Positions 26,108 to 36,883 are shown, numbered from the stretch's first letter. The stretch: DNA of 64,000 nt from Pararhizobium polonicum (GCF_001687365.1 NZ_LGLV01000015.1:124001-188000), one strand, 5' to 3'. Notes: generated by a model from the letters alone, not told the origin. Numbers and translations are program-made.

Positions 26108-26794
26108 TCAAAAGGATTTTACCGGGAGTTGAGCGGTGTTTTCCAGGACTGACAGTTTCGGTTGATCGGGGGAGGCGACAAGCTCCGCATTGACGATGTA
26201 GCGCAAGGGGCCCTGTTCGGTCGCGTCGAAGGGCCAGCAGGTGGCAAGCGCCAGATGGCGGCCGGATGCATCCGCATCGATGCCACTCTCGTCCCAGCGG
26301 GCGATCCGGCCGGGGCCGGCGCGGAAGGTGAGGTTGGTTCCATCCTTGCGGGTGATGACCAGAAGATCGCCCGGCTCGACGTCCTTCAGCCAGCGGAAAT
26401 GCGTATCACGATGGGCGGCAATGACGGAAGTGCCGAGTTCGCCGGGCGCCGGGGTATTGGCCAGCCGCGCCGGTCCGAAGGCCAGCGCCTCGCCGCTGGC
26501 GCCGGACAGCACCACGGCGGTCTTGCCGATGCGCGGCGCGGTGATTTCCGCCTCGGTGGAAAAATCGGCCCAGGGCCATGGCTTCGCGTCTGTCTCGCCG
26601 TGCAGTTGCGCCTCGAAGCTACGCTTCAGGAGAACCTGCGAAACCTCCGCCTTGGCCTTCATGTAAACGCCCTTGCCGACCAGCATCAGGCCGGCGAGGG
26701 CGAGAAGGGCGATCCCGGCAAGGACGACTGTTTCTAGGGCGCTGAGCCGCGCCAGAAAACCGTCGCGGCCCTCGTTTTCGGGTTTATCGGACAC
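26108..26794 (-). CDS. Class GN sortase (Gram-negative marine-type sortase)
   Basis: The 228-residue protein has one N-terminal membrane helix (about 20-42) and a sortase domain with the catalytic triad visible: H128 in AAHRD, C186 in LATCWPF and R198 in PLRYIV. Gram-negative sortases of this class come with a single dedicated substrate, and here the substrate gene overlaps this one by 11 bases. The start is GTG, inside the end of the substrate gene. Role: transpeptidation of the substrate's LPQTA-type signal, to an acceptor that is not known. Confidence 0.92.
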   Translation of the reverse strand: MSDKPENEGRDGFLARLSALETVVLAGIALLALAGLMLVGKGVYMKAKAEVSQVLLKRSFEAQLHGETDAKPWPWADFSTEAEITAPRIGKTAVVLSGASGEALAFGPARLANTPAPGELGTSVIAAHRDTHFRWLKDVEPGDLLVITRKDGTNLTFRAGPGRIARWDESGIDADASGRHLALATCWPFDATEQGPLRYIVNAELVASPDQPKLSVLENTAQLPVKSF

Positions 26795-29150
26795 GGTGGC
26801 GTGCCTCCAGGATCAGGCCGCGCAACTGCCAGCGCCACAGGCTGAAGGTGGTCGCCGCCATCAGCGCGATGGCGATCAGCATCAGGCCGATCAGGATATG
26901 CCGGTCGGCCAGCGTTGCCGTCTGCGGCAGGTTCACCTGGCTGCCGGCCTGTGCGATCAGTCCGGCAGCGCGTGCCGTCGGGGCCGCGGCCATGCGGTCG
27001 GCGATCAGCATCGCCTGTTCCTCACCCGTTTCGAGCGATGCCTTGCGCTGGCCTTCCGGCAGGGCCTGCGGTGTCCTCTCGCCGAGTACCTTGCCGAAAT
27101 CCCAGCCAGCCGGCAGGTTGAGCGGCAGATCGGTGCTGGCGACAGGTTCTCCGGCCGGCCGCGACGGCGTCACGTCGACTGCAACAAGGCTGGTGACGCG
27201 CGAGACGAGGTGGTGAGCAAGCGCCACCGTCTCGATCTGCTTGTCGAGTGCTGCCCTGTCGTTCACCATGTAGCCCGTGGCATCCATGTCGTCGATCTTG
27301 CGGCGTGCCCAGAGCTTGGCAATGCCGGCACCTTCGGAGGCCTTGGCGACGTCCATCTCGAGGCGCCACGGCTGGCTGCCGGTCTTGCCGGTGATCTGCA
27401 GCTTGCCCGCAGGCGTCGCGCCGTCGAGTTCGGCCGTCAGCACCACCGGTTCGCCGCGATAGAGGTCGGGCATCGGGTTCGGCGTGATATCCTGCGCATT
27501 GGTGCCGTCGAAGGTGACGACGATATCGGTCATCACGGGATTTTCGAGCTTGTCGAAAAGCTCGCCCATGCGGGCGGCAACCTGATCTTCCGAGCCGATC
27601 AGCGTGAAGGTGCCGCGGCCGATTTCGGCGGCCTTGGTCATGAAATGGGTGTTGGGCGCCGAGCCGATGCCGACGGTAAAGACGCGGGCATCGCCGCGGT
27701 TGTTCGAAATTTCCGTAAACAGCTGCTCTTCGTTGCCGATCGCACCATCGGTGAGGAACACCACCTGACGCAGCGCACCCGGTTCGACCGAACCTTGCGT
27801 GCGAAGGGCCGCTTCCAGGGCGGGAAGCATTTCCGTACCGCCGTCGGCTGTCAGGGCGCGGACGAAAGCGATCGCATCTTCGCGCTTGTCCGGCGTGGCC
27901 TGTACCAGCGACGGGAAGTGCACCGTCATCGTGTCGTCGAAGCGGATGACGTTGAACCTGTCTTCCGGCTGCAGCTTGGAGATGGCGAGCGCCAGGCTTT
28001 CGCGGGCCTGTTCGATCGATTTGCCGGCCATGGAGCCGGAGTTGTCGATGACGAAGATCACTTCGCGCTTCGGACGTGTCTCGGTGGCGGCGGCATCGTC
28101 GGCCGGGGGCGTCACGAAACCGAGCAGATAGGTCTTGCCGTTCATTGTCTCGCGAAACAGGCCGGCATGCGGGGTCTTGCCGGCGCTGGCCGTCCAGTTC
28201 AGCTCGAAATCCTTGTCGGCCGGGACGCTGCCGCTCTTCAGCGAAATCGTACGGGCCATGTCATCGACCGTCTGCGTGTCGGTCTCATGGAAGGGCGACG
28301 TGACGGTGCCGAGCGGGAAGCCGGCCTTCAGGTTGACCGTCAGCGTCACCGGATTGATCTTGGCGTTCTCGGCCGGGTCCAGCACCGGCGCCGTGATCTT
28401 GTCGCGATCGGGAACCGGATCGTTGACCGCATAGCCGGAGTTGGGGTCGAGATCGACCGTCCGGACGATCGGATCTGGATTGTAACGTGGCGCGACGACC
28501 ATCGGGAAACGCAGCGAGAAGGTGCCGCCAGACTGATGGACGCTGCTTTGGTATTCGATCTGCACGACGATGGTTTCGCCGGGGCCGATATTGGCAACCT
28601 GATTGGTGAAGATGTTGGGGCGCTGCTGCTCGAGAAGTGCGGTCTTCTTGCCCTCGGCCTTGGCCTGCTCATAGACCTTGCGAGCCTCTTCGCGGGCCTT
28701 GATCTCGCCTTCGATGAAGCGGTTGCCGATCTGCATCTTCAGCGTATCGACGGCGGAGTTTTCCGGCAGCGGGAAGACGTAAGTGCCTTCGACCCAGCCC
28801 TTGCTCGGGTTCTGGAAACGCTGGGTGACGCGGGTGCGGGCGATCGGGCCGTTGACGTCGATCACGACATCGGTCGCCAGACGCGGCGCCTCGACGAATG
28901 CGCCGGGTTCTTTCGAGGGGAAGAGCAGGGCGCCGGTGCCCATGTCGTTGGGGCGCACGAAGCCGGCAAAACGCTGTGGCTTGCCTTCGGTTTTCTCGGC
29001 GATCGTCTCGGCTGCGGCGTGCGAGAAAAAGCCCATCGCAAATAGCAGGACCATCGTCAGGGCAACAAGGGCTGCCACGATCAGATATTCGACGTGCCGC
29101 GCGGTGACGCGGCTTGGCGGTGTGCCCGCATTTTCGGTGTCCAGAAGCAT
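26784..29150 (-). CDS. Sortase target protein with VIT and von Willebrand A domains
   Basis: The 788-residue protein has an N-terminal hydrophobic anchor or signal (about 22-46), a VIT domain (about 70-200), and a vWA domain beginning VIFVIDNSGSMAG with an intact MIDAS DxSxS motif. The C-terminus is a classic sorting signal: LPQTA (741-745), a hydrophobic helix (about 752-771) and a basic tail. This matches the marine proteobacterial sortase target family. It is probably displayed in the envelope, binding a ligand via a metal-dependent vWA site. It is first in a likely operon with the sortase and the sugar dehydrogenase. Confidence 0.93.
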   Translation of the reverse strand: MLLDTENAGTPPSRVTARHVEYLIVAALVALTMVLLFAMGFFSHAAAETIAEKTEGKPQRFAGFVRPNDMGTGALLFPSKEPGAFVEAPRLATDVVIDVNGPIARTRVTQRFQNPSKGWVEGTYVFPLPENSAVDTLKMQIGNRFIEGEIKAREEARKVYEQAKAEGKKTALLEQQRPNIFTNQVANIGPGETIVVQIEYQSSVHQSGGTFSLRFPMVVAPRYNPDPIVRTVDLDPNSGYAVNDPVPDRDKITAPVLDPAENAKINPVTLTVNLKAGFPLGTVTSPFHETDTQTVDDMARTISLKSGSVPADKDFELNWTASAGKTPHAGLFRETMNGKTYLLGFVTPPADDAAATETRPKREVIFVIDNSGSMAGKSIEQARESLALAISKLQPEDRFNVIRFDDTMTVHFPSLVQATPDKREDAIAFVRALTADGGTEMLPALEAALRTQGSVEPGALRQVVFLTDGAIGNEEQLFTEISNNRGDARVFTVGIGSAPNTHFMTKAAEIGRGTFTLIGSEDQVAARMGELFDKLENPVMTDIVVTFDGTNAQDITPNPMPDLYRGEPVVLTAELDGATPAGKLQITGKTGSQPWRLEMDVAKASEGAGIAKLWARRKIDDMDATGYMVNDRAALDKQIETVALAHHLVSRVTSLVAVDVTPSRPAGEPVASTDLPLNLPAGWDFGKVLGERTPQALPEGQRKASLETGEEQAMLIADRMAAAPTARAAGLIAQAGSQVNLPQTATLADRHILIGLMLIAIALMAATTFSLWRWQLRGLILEARHRVR

Positions 29151-30814
<1,664 letters not shown>

Positions 30815-30840
30815 GCACGGCATCGGCCTGTCCCAACGAG

Positions 30841-30864
30841 CCCGCCGGTAACGGCGGGTTTTTT
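30841..30864 (+). terminator. Intrinsic terminator of the aminotransferase gene
   Basis: CCCGCCG (30841-30847) pairs with CGGCGGG (30852-30858) around a GTAA tetraloop, followed by six T. Confidence 0.92.
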
Positions 30865-31013
30865 GTTGGGTGGCCGTTGGTTTGGGCGTGCATCGTTCGG
30901 GTCGCGTAGCGACATCTAGCCTAACGGCCGGAAATCATCGCTCCCGGCACGCCATACGGGTTCCCGTTTCGCGCGATTCCCGTTACATGACAGCCTGTTG
31001 GGAGGAGACCTTC

Positions 31014-32195
31014 ATGAACATCGCGCCGCACCGCCGGATCTACATCTGTTTTTTCCTGTTTGCCGTCTCGCTTGGTGCGTTGCTCGCTCGCATGCCCGAT
31101 CTGCAGGTCGCTCTCGGTGTCAATAAATCCGAGCTGGGAATGACGCTGATCGGCATGGCGATCGGCGCGCTGACGTCGCTGACATTCTCTTCGCCGCTGA
31201 TCGCGCATCTGGGTGCGCGAACGACGGCCTTTGTCACCGTTCTCGGTACGGCTGCATCGTTTGCGCTCGTTCCCTGGGTTGGCGAAGCGCCGCTGGTGTT
31301 CTGCGTGTTGTTCGGGGCGGGGCTGCTGGCCGGCGCGCTGGAAATCAATCTCAATGTCGAAATCGACCGGCTGGAGGCGCAGCTCGGGCGCGGCATCATG
31401 AACCGGGCCCACGGCTTCTGGAGCCTTGGGTTCTTCGTCACAGCGCTGATTGCATCGGCCGTGCGCCAGGCCGAAATCTCCATGCAACTGCATCTGGCCG
31501 TCACACTTGCCGTGGTGCTCGTCGTCGGCACGGTGGCCATGTCCGGCATCCGCAATGCGCCGGCGCGCGCGGTATCGCATGAGGCGAAAGCGCCGCTTCT
31601 GGCTCTGCCGACCGTCGGCCTTCTGCCGCTCTGCATGATCGGTCTCGCGGCTTTCCTCGTCGAAGGCGCCGGCATCGACTGGTCGGCGATCTACATGCGC
31701 GACGTTTTTGCGGTCGAACCGTTCATTGGCGGCCTCGGCTTGACGCTGTTCACCTTCTTCATGGCGATGGTGCGGCTGTTCATCGATCCGGTCGTCGACC
31801 GTTTTGGCGCCCGCGCCGTGGCCACGGCCCTGCTGCTCCTGTCGGCGATCGGCCTCTGCGCCGTCTGGCTGGCGCCGCATCCATATATCGCGCTCCTTGG
31901 CTTTGCCCTGATGGGCGGCGGCTGTAGCGCTGTCTATCCGCTGGCGGTGTCGGCGGCGGCGCAGCGCACCGACCGGGCGGCACAGGTGAATGTCGCAGCG
32001 CTCGGGCAGGTGACGTTCATCGTCTTCTTCCTGGCGCCGCCGCTGCTTGGCTTCGTTGCCGAACATGCCGGCATCCGCACGTCCTACCTCGTCTGCCTGC
32101 CGTTGATCCTCTATGCGCTGTTTTCGGTCAAGGCGCTGGCATCGCGCGGAGCGGCCGGCAACCCGGCCGCGGCCGTATCGCCAGCGCAGGGCTGA
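31014..32195 (+). CDS. Major facilitator superfamily transporter
   Basis: The 393-residue protein has about 12 membrane helices. Between helices 4 and 5 it has the pattern GAGLLAGALEINLNVEIDRLE, resembling the fucose/glucose-permease and YbjJ-type group. Substrate unknown. The ATG at 31014 follows GGGAGGAG. The downstream LysR gene converges on it, so there is no obvious local regulator. Confidence 0.88.
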   Translation: MNIAPHRRIYICFFLFAVSLGALLARMPDLQVALGVNKSELGMTLIGMAIGALTSLTFSSPLIAHLGARTTAFVTVLGTAASFALVPWVGEAPLVFCVLFGAGLLAGALEINLNVEIDRLEAQLGRGIMNRAHGFWSLGFFVTALIASAVRQAEISMQLHLAVTLAVVLVVGTVAMSGIRNAPARAVSHEAKAPLLALPTVGLLPLCMIGLAAFLVEGAGIDWSAIYMRDVFAVEPFIGGLGLTLFTFFMAMVRLFIDPVVDRFGARAVATALLLLSAIGLCAVWLAPHPYIALLGFALMGGGCSAVYPLAVSAAAQRTDRAAQVNVAALGQVTFIVFFLAPPLLGFVAEHAGIRTSYLVCLPLILYALFSVKALASRGAAGNPAAAVSPAQG

Positions 32196-32222
32196 GGGGC
32201 TGGGCAGGGCTGAGGCCGGGGA

Positions 32223-33116
32223 TCACGTGCCGATATAGGCAAGTAAGCCCTCCACCAGCGCATCGAAGGTGGCGCGGCAGCGGGGCGTCGTCTTCAGGTT
32301 CTCGTGCATGACGACGAAGGTTTCGAGCGGCAGTTCGAATTCCGTCTTAAACAGCCGCACGATATCGGGATCGCGTCTGGCGAGCGCCACCTGGCAGACG
32401 CCGATGCCTGAGCCGGCGCGGATCGCTGCCAGCTGCGCCAGATTGCTGTCCGCCCGGAACGAGGGGCGCATCAGCTCGATCAGCGGGACGCGCTTGCGGA
32501 TCGCCCGCACGAAGGCGCTTTCCCGGTCAAAGCCGATAGTACGATGGTGGAGCAGGTCTTCGAGCGTGTCCGGAAATCCGTGTTTGTCGAGATAGCGCCG
32601 GTGTGCGTGAAGGCCGAGCGGAATGCCGCCGATCCGGCGGGTGATCAGCGCATCCTGTTCGGGCGCCACCATGCGCACGGCGATATCCGCCTCCCGGCGC
32701 ATGAGGTCCTCGACGGCATCCGACAGGGAAAGCTCGATGACGAGGTCCGGGTAACGGTCATTGAGCGCGGCCAGCAGCGGCGGCAGCACCTCTATGCCGA
32801 TTACCTCGCTGGCGCTGATGCGCACCGTGCCGCGCACGCCGCCGCCCAGTCCTGTCGCTGCCCGCAGCAACGCTGCCGCGTTGGAGGCCAGCTGTTCGGC
32901 ATGCGGCTTGAGATCGGTTGCCGCCTCCGTCGGGATCAGCCCCTGCGGCGAGCGGATGAACAGCTGGAAGCCGATGACGCCTTCCAGCGCATCGATATGC
33001 CGGCCGATGGTCGGCTGCGTCAGCCCAAGCTCGCGGGCGGCGGCCGACAGCGATCCCTCCTGCAGAACGGTCAGGAAGGTGCGGTAGAAATCCCAGCTGG
33101 GTTCGATCTCTCTCAT
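32223..33116 (-). CDS. LysR-family transcriptional regulator
   Basis: The 297-residue protein has the LysR winged HTH at the N-terminus (SLSAAARELGLTQPTIGRHI) and a periplasmic-binding-fold effector domain. It is divergent from an NAD-dependent epimerase/reductase-like gene, the classical LysR arrangement, and the 91-bp gap carries an inverted repeat. Likely role: autorepression and effector-dependent activation of that gene. Effector unknown. Confidence 0.92.
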   Translation of the reverse strand: MREIEPSWDFYRTFLTVLQEGSLSAAARELGLTQPTIGRHIDALEGVIGFQLFIRSPQGLIPTEAATDLKPHAEQLASNAAALLRAATGLGGGVRGTVRISASEVIGIEVLPPLLAALNDRYPDLVIELSLSDAVEDLMRREADIAVRMVAPEQDALITRRIGGIPLGLHAHRRYLDKHGFPDTLEDLLHHRTIGFDRESAFVRAIRKRVPLIELMRPSFRADSNLAQLAAIRAGSGIGVCQVALARRDPDIVRLFKTEFELPLETFVVMHENLKTTPRCRATFDALVEGLLAYIGT

Positions 33117-33130
33117 TCATTTTTGTATAT

Positions 33131-33164
33131 CAGATAAATAATTTTCGACAATTCCGTTTATCTG
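33131..33164. promoter_or_regulatory. Inverted repeat in the LysR/SDR divergent promoter
   Basis: CAGATAAA (33131-33138) and TTTATCTG (33157-33164) are exact complements with an 18-base AT-rich spacer. It is the likely LysR binding region for the divergent pair. Confidence 0.55.
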
Positions 33165-33180
33165 CAACTGCGCGCAGGAT

Positions 33181-33203
33181 GATCTCCATCGAACACGGAG
33201 ATC
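33181..33203 (+). promoter_or_regulatory. Hairpin that covers the ribosome site of the SDR gene
   Basis: GATCTCC (33181-33187) pairs exactly with GGAGATC (33197-33203), five bases before the ATG at 33208. The GGAG is the only good Shine-Dalgarno, so the stem would hide it. Confidence 0.55.
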
Positions 33204-33207
33204 AGAC

Positions 33208-34227
33208 ATGACCGGCGAAGCAAAACAGACAGTCCTCATCCTCGGCGCGACCGGGGGCATTGGCGGCGCGGTTGCCCGGAGCCTTCAGGCGCGCGGCTGG
33301 GCGATTCGCGCCCTGCATCGTGATGCAGCCAAGGCCGCCGCGCAGAGCCCCGGCTACGAATGGGTGCAGGGCGACGCCATGACAGCGGACGACGTGCTGG
33401 CCGCGGCCCAGGGTGCAAGCCTGATCGTTCATGCCGTCAATCCGGCGGGTTACCGCAACTGGGGTACGCTGGTGTTGCCGATGATCGACAACACGATCGC
33501 GGCGGCCAAGGCTGTCGGCGCGACGGTGCTTCTGCCGGGCACGATCTACAATTTCGGCCCCGACGCCTTCCCGCTGCTGCATGAGACATCGCCGCAGAAT
33601 CCGGTGACGGCAAAGGGAAAGATCCGCGCCGAGATGGAGCGCCGCCTGGAGGCGGCATCAGCGGAAGGTATGCGGGTCATCATCGTCAGGGCAGGGGATT
33701 TCTTCGGTCCGGGTGCTGCCAACAGCTGGTTCAGCCAAGGGATTGTCACACCCGGAAAGCCGGTCCGCAGCATCACCTATCCCGGCAGAAAGGGCGTCGG
33801 CCATCAATGGGCCTATCTGCCCGATGTCGCCGAAACGATGGCGCGGCTGGTCGATCGCCGCGAGACGCTGGCACCGTTTGCCGTCTATCACATGCAGGGG
33901 TTCTGGGATGAAGACGGCACGCGGATGGTTGCCGCGATCCGCCGCGCCAGTGGCAACCCGGAACTGAAGGTCAAAGCTTTCCCCTGGTGGTTAATGCCGT
34001 TCGTCTCGCCGTTCGTGCCGTTGCTGAAGGAATTGCGGGAGATGCGCTATATCTGGCAGGAGCCATTGTGCATGCCGAACGACAGGCTGGTCGCTGCCAT
34101 CGGTGCCGAACCGTGGACGCCGATCGAGGAGGCCGTCAGGGGGTCGCTTGCCGCGCTCGGCTGCCTGCCGCCGGAAACGGCACTGCCGCAGCGGGCTCTG
34201 TCGGCGCCCGTGGAGATTGCAGGATAG
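33208..34227 (+). CDS. NAD(P)-dependent atypical short-chain dehydrogenase / epimerase-like protein
   Basis: The 339-residue protein has an N-terminal dinucleotide motif LGATGGIGG (about 11-19) and an extended-SDR core with GTIYNFGPDAFP in place of the usual catalytic Tyr stretch, resembling NmrA/epimerase-like reductases. No strict YxxxK is evident, so activity is uncertain. Probably controlled by the divergent LysR protein. Confidence 0.82.
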   Translation: MTGEAKQTVLILGATGGIGGAVARSLQARGWAIRALHRDAAKAAAQSPGYEWVQGDAMTADDVLAAAQGASLIVHAVNPAGYRNWGTLVLPMIDNTIAAAKAVGATVLLPGTIYNFGPDAFPLLHETSPQNPVTAKGKIRAEMERRLEAASAEGMRVIIVRAGDFFGPGAANSWFSQGIVTPGKPVRSITYPGRKGVGHQWAYLPDVAETMARLVDRRETLAPFAVYHMQGFWDEDGTRMVAAIRRASGNPELKVKAFPWWLMPFVSPFVPLLKELREMRYIWQEPLCMPNDRLVAAIGAEPWTPIEEAVRGSLAALGCLPPETALPQRALSAPVEIAG

Positions 34228-34231
34228 CGGC

Positions 34232-35215
34232 TCAGTTCTTGAAGACGATGCAGGCGCCGCCGCCCTGGCGGATTTGGGTGCAGACGGCATCCGCCTCGGC
34301 GCGGGTCTGGCGGCCGATGCGGGCGGTGTAGCGCAGCCGGGTTCCAAATGCCCTGTTGCGCTCCCGCTGGATCAACGGCTTTTCGCCATTGAGCGGCGCG
34401 GGCATCCGGCTGACGACATTCTGGAACAGCCGCTGCGCCACGGATTTCTGGAAATGCGCTGACAATTGCGCGCCCCAGGGTGCCCAGGTGCCTTCGTCTC
34501 CGAACTCTACTTCCTTCATGCGCCGCTTGTCGGCAAGCGCGGTGCAGGCATCATAGAACGACTTGTCCTTGTCGAGCCGCAGATCGAGCGTCTGGGGCGG
34601 ATTGTCTTTCCATTCCTCCACCGGATGGGCGGTGATGGCGAGCACATAGGCGCGCGTCTCGTCTGGAAGGCTGCCGGTGTTGAGAAATGTGCCCACCCCG
34701 CCTTCTCCGGCATTGTAAGCGGCGGCTGCCAGGCCGAGATTGCCGAAACGGTCACGCAACGCGTTGAGATATTCCGCCGATTTCCCCAGGGCCTCCAGCG
34801 CATCGAAGCTGTTGGACAGGCCGCGCAACTTCGCCGTCGAGGGGATGAATTGCGCAATGCCTTCGGCTCCCTTCGGGCTGACGGCATCCGGCCGGAACAG
34901 GCTTTCCTTCCAGATCAGCCGGGCAAAGAAATCGGGCGGCAGGGCGTTGGTTTCGGCGAAATGGCCAAGGGCGGTACAGATATCACGGCTGTAGCTGCGG
35001 GCGCGAACGCAGAGCGTCGTGTCTGCCGTTGTGGTGGAATAAACGCAAGGTGGCGCGCGCCATTCCGGCTGGGCAAAGGCATTGGAGGTGTTTGTGAACG
35101 TGACGATAGCCGACGCAACGGTAAACAATGCCGCTAACCATGCCCGCTCATGCCGCCGTCTGTCGTGTTTCATCCGCTGAGCGACCATCCGCCAAATATT
35201 CCGACGGTTCTTCAT
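34232..35215 (-). CDS. Lytic transglycosylase (SLT domain), exported
   Basis: After a basic N-terminus and a hydrophobic signal (about 25-48, cleavage near AFAQP), an SLT-type goose-lysozyme-like domain carries the catalytic glutamate E104 in IWKESLFRPD, followed by GAEGIAQFIPSTA and AAAYNAGEGGV. It cleaves peptidoglycan between MurNAc and GlcNAc. The C-terminal 70 residues look like a SPOR-like domain. The exact start is unclear; ATGs at 35215, 35188 and 35173 are all possible and none has a strong ribosome site. Confidence 0.88.
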   Translation of the reverse strand: MKNRRNIWRMVAQRMKHDRRRHERAWLAALFTVASAIVTFTNTSNAFAQPEWRAPPCVYSTTTADTTLCVRARSYSRDICTALGHFAETNALPPDFFARLIWKESLFRPDAVSPKGAEGIAQFIPSTAKLRGLSNSFDALEALGKSAEYLNALRDRFGNLGLAAAAYNAGEGGVGTFLNTGSLPDETRAYVLAITAHPVEEWKDNPPQTLDLRLDKDKSFYDACTALADKRRMKEVEFGDEGTWAPWGAQLSAHFQKSVAQRLFQNVVSRMPAPLNGEKPLIQRERNRAFGTRLRYTARIGRQTRAEADAVCTQIRQGGGACIVFKN

Positions 35216-35245
35216 AGCATCGATACGGCGCGGCGGGGAGACGGT

Positions 35246-35749
35246 CTATGCCTGATCCGGCAAGGTCAGTTGCATGAAGGTCAGGTCCAGCCAGCGGCCG
35301 AACTTGGTGCCGACCTCCTTCATCCGGCCGGTGATCTCGAAACCGAGCTTTTCGTGCAGGCGGATCGAGGCTTCATTGTTGGCCTCGATGCCGGCGACCA
35401 TCACATGCTTGCCGCAGGCCGCAGCCCGCTCGATCAGGGCCAGCATCAACATCTTGCCGATACCGCCGCCGCGCTGGTTCTTTTCGACATAGACCGAATG
35501 CTCGACCGTATGGCGATAGCCGTCGAAGGCCCGCCAGTCGCCAAAGGAGGCGTAGCCGGCGATCGTAGCGTCATCCGTGACAGCCACCAGCACCGGATAG
35601 CCGAGACGCTTGCGATCAGCCAGCCAATTGGCACGGTTTGCAAGATCGACCTGCGTATCGTTCCAGATCGCCGTCGTGTTGAGTACGGCATCATTGTAGA
35701 TATCGCGGATGGCGGGTAGGTCGGTCTCTTCGGCGTCGCGCAGGTGCAT
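35246..35749 (-). CDS. GNAT acetyltransferase, phosphinothricin-acetyltransferase type
   Basis: The 167-residue protein matches the Pat/Bar/MddA group: DLPAIRDIYNDAV, GYASFGDWRAFDGYRHTVEH and the acetyl-CoA loop RGGGIGKMLM. These enzymes acetylate phosphinothricin, methionine sulfone or sulfoximine. The start at 35749 (MHLRDAEE) fits the family; open frame upstream does not. Confidence 0.92.
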   Translation of the reverse strand: MHLRDAEETDLPAIRDIYNDAVLNTTAIWNDTQVDLANRANWLADRKRLGYPVLVAVTDDATIAGYASFGDWRAFDGYRHTVEHSVYVEKNQRGGGIGKMLMLALIERAAACGKHVMVAGIEANNEASIRLHEKLGFEITGRMKEVGTKFGRWLDLTFMQLTLPDQA

Positions 35750-35833
35750 CGGGGTCTCCAGCAGTTTGGCGCATGCTCTATGCCGCGGCGGCACTGTTGT
35801 ACAGTCGGTAAATCATCCGTTGCCGGAAGCGGG

Positions 35834-36634
35834 TCAAGTGCCGCTGGCAAGCTCCGCCGCGGCGATTTCCGCGATATGAAGAGCCGGCGCCGGATCGCCG
35901 CCATCCTCAAGGGACCACGCGGCGGAAAGCCCGGCATAGGCCACGAGCCACCGGAGCAGCCGTTCCGGCGAAAGGCCTGATTCCGTTGCCACGATGGGAA
36001 GCCGGCGGCGCAGTCTTGCCGGGTCCGTCGCCACCGCCGGGGCCGGATTGCAGAAGAGGTTGGCATAGTCATAAGCACGCTCGCCAAGCAGCCCCTTCGG
36101 GTCGATTGCCAGCCAGCCCCGGTCTTCGAAATCGAGGATATTGCCGTGGTGGATATCGCCATGCAGGACGCCGACCTCCCGGGGTGCCGCAAGCAGCGCT
36201 TTTGCGACAGCGTCCGAGGTGCTGAACACGCCGCCGTAGGCCGAGGCCGCCGCTTCCAGCGCGCGGAACCGGATGTCGAGGGGAACAAGCTCGGGATAGG
36301 GTTTGGCCGGCGGCCGGTGAAGGGTTTGAACGGTCCTGCAGATGATCCGGCTTGCCTCGTCATCGTCGCCGTTCATCGCCATGACCAGCAGCGAGCGCTT
36401 GCCTTCAGCCCGCTCCAGCAGGATCGCCTCACCGTCATGGGCATAGACCTTTGCTGCGCCATCGCCGTCCCACCATTGTATCAGCAGGCCGCCGCGCGTT
36501 TCCTCGGCGATGGTCGCAACCTTCAGCATGGCGGGCAGGCCCTGCCAGCGGACGGGGAGGAGGTGGCTGGAGTGGGTGACGACGGGGGCGCCGTCGGGCG
36601 CGAGTCCCCATGCCTTGATGTGACGGTCAAACAT
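35834..36634 (-). CDS. Aminoglycoside/hydroxyurea phosphotransferase-like kinase (APH(6) family)
   Basis: The 266-residue protein has the kinase catalytic loop HGDIHHGNILD (158-168) and a metal-binding IDPKGL, with the N-terminal layout of APH(6)/hydroxyurea phosphotransferases. Streptomycin or a related small molecule may be phosphorylated, but many chromosomal members have no proven resistance role. The start at 36634 avoids an upstream stretch that is really a palindromic repeat. Confidence 0.88.
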   Translation of the reverse strand: MFDRHIKAWGLAPDGAPVVTHSSHLLPVRWQGLPAMLKVATIAEETRGGLLIQWWDGDGAAKVYAHDGEAILLERAEGKRSLLVMAMNGDDDEASRIICRTVQTLHRPPAKPYPELVPLDIRFRALEAAASAYGGVFSTSDAVAKALLAAPREVGVLHGDIHHGNILDFEDRGWLAIDPKGLLGERAYDYANLFCNPAPAVATDPARLRRRLPIVATESGLSPERLLRWLVAYAGLSAAWSLEDGGDPAPALHIAEIAAAELASGT

Positions 36635-36652
36635 TGCAGGCCCCTTCACTTC

Positions 36653-36778
36653 CTCTTCTCCCCTGTGGGGAGAAGGTGGCCCGCAGGGCCGGATGAGGGG
36701 GCGGCTGGCTCCGAAATCGCGGAGGCACCCCCTCATCGTCTCGTTTCACTTGCACTTATCCCCGCTGGGGAAATGTGG
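36653..36778. repeat. Rhizobial GC-rich intergenic palindrome (copy 2)
   Basis: Contains CTTCTCCCC-TGT-GGGGAGAAG, the motif GGATGAGGGG, and a second half in opposite orientation (CCCCTCATCGTCTCG, CCCCGCTGGGG), as in the other copies. It lies in the promoter side of the kinase gene. Confidence 0.75.
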
Positions 36779-36854
36779 CAAGAAGCGTCATCCCGCGAGG
36801 CATGCGGCGCACGAGTTTGGTGCAAGAGATCACCCCACCCAGGACTGCATGCCG

Positions 36855-36877
36855 ACCCTCCCCCTTGAGGGGAGGGT
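36855..36877. repeat. 9-bp inverted repeat downstream of the OYE gene
   Basis: ACCCTCCCC (36855-36863) pairs with GGGGAGGGT (36869-36877) around a five-base loop, seven bases after the OYE stop on the minus strand. No U tract follows, so termination is uncertain. Confidence 0.6.
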
Positions 36878-36883
36878 GGATTG

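Noticed and set aside
26673..29045. 790-codon plus-strand frame over the sortase target gene
   Set aside because: Antisense shadow of the vWA/VIT protein; the translation is rich in R, G, A and lacks domains.
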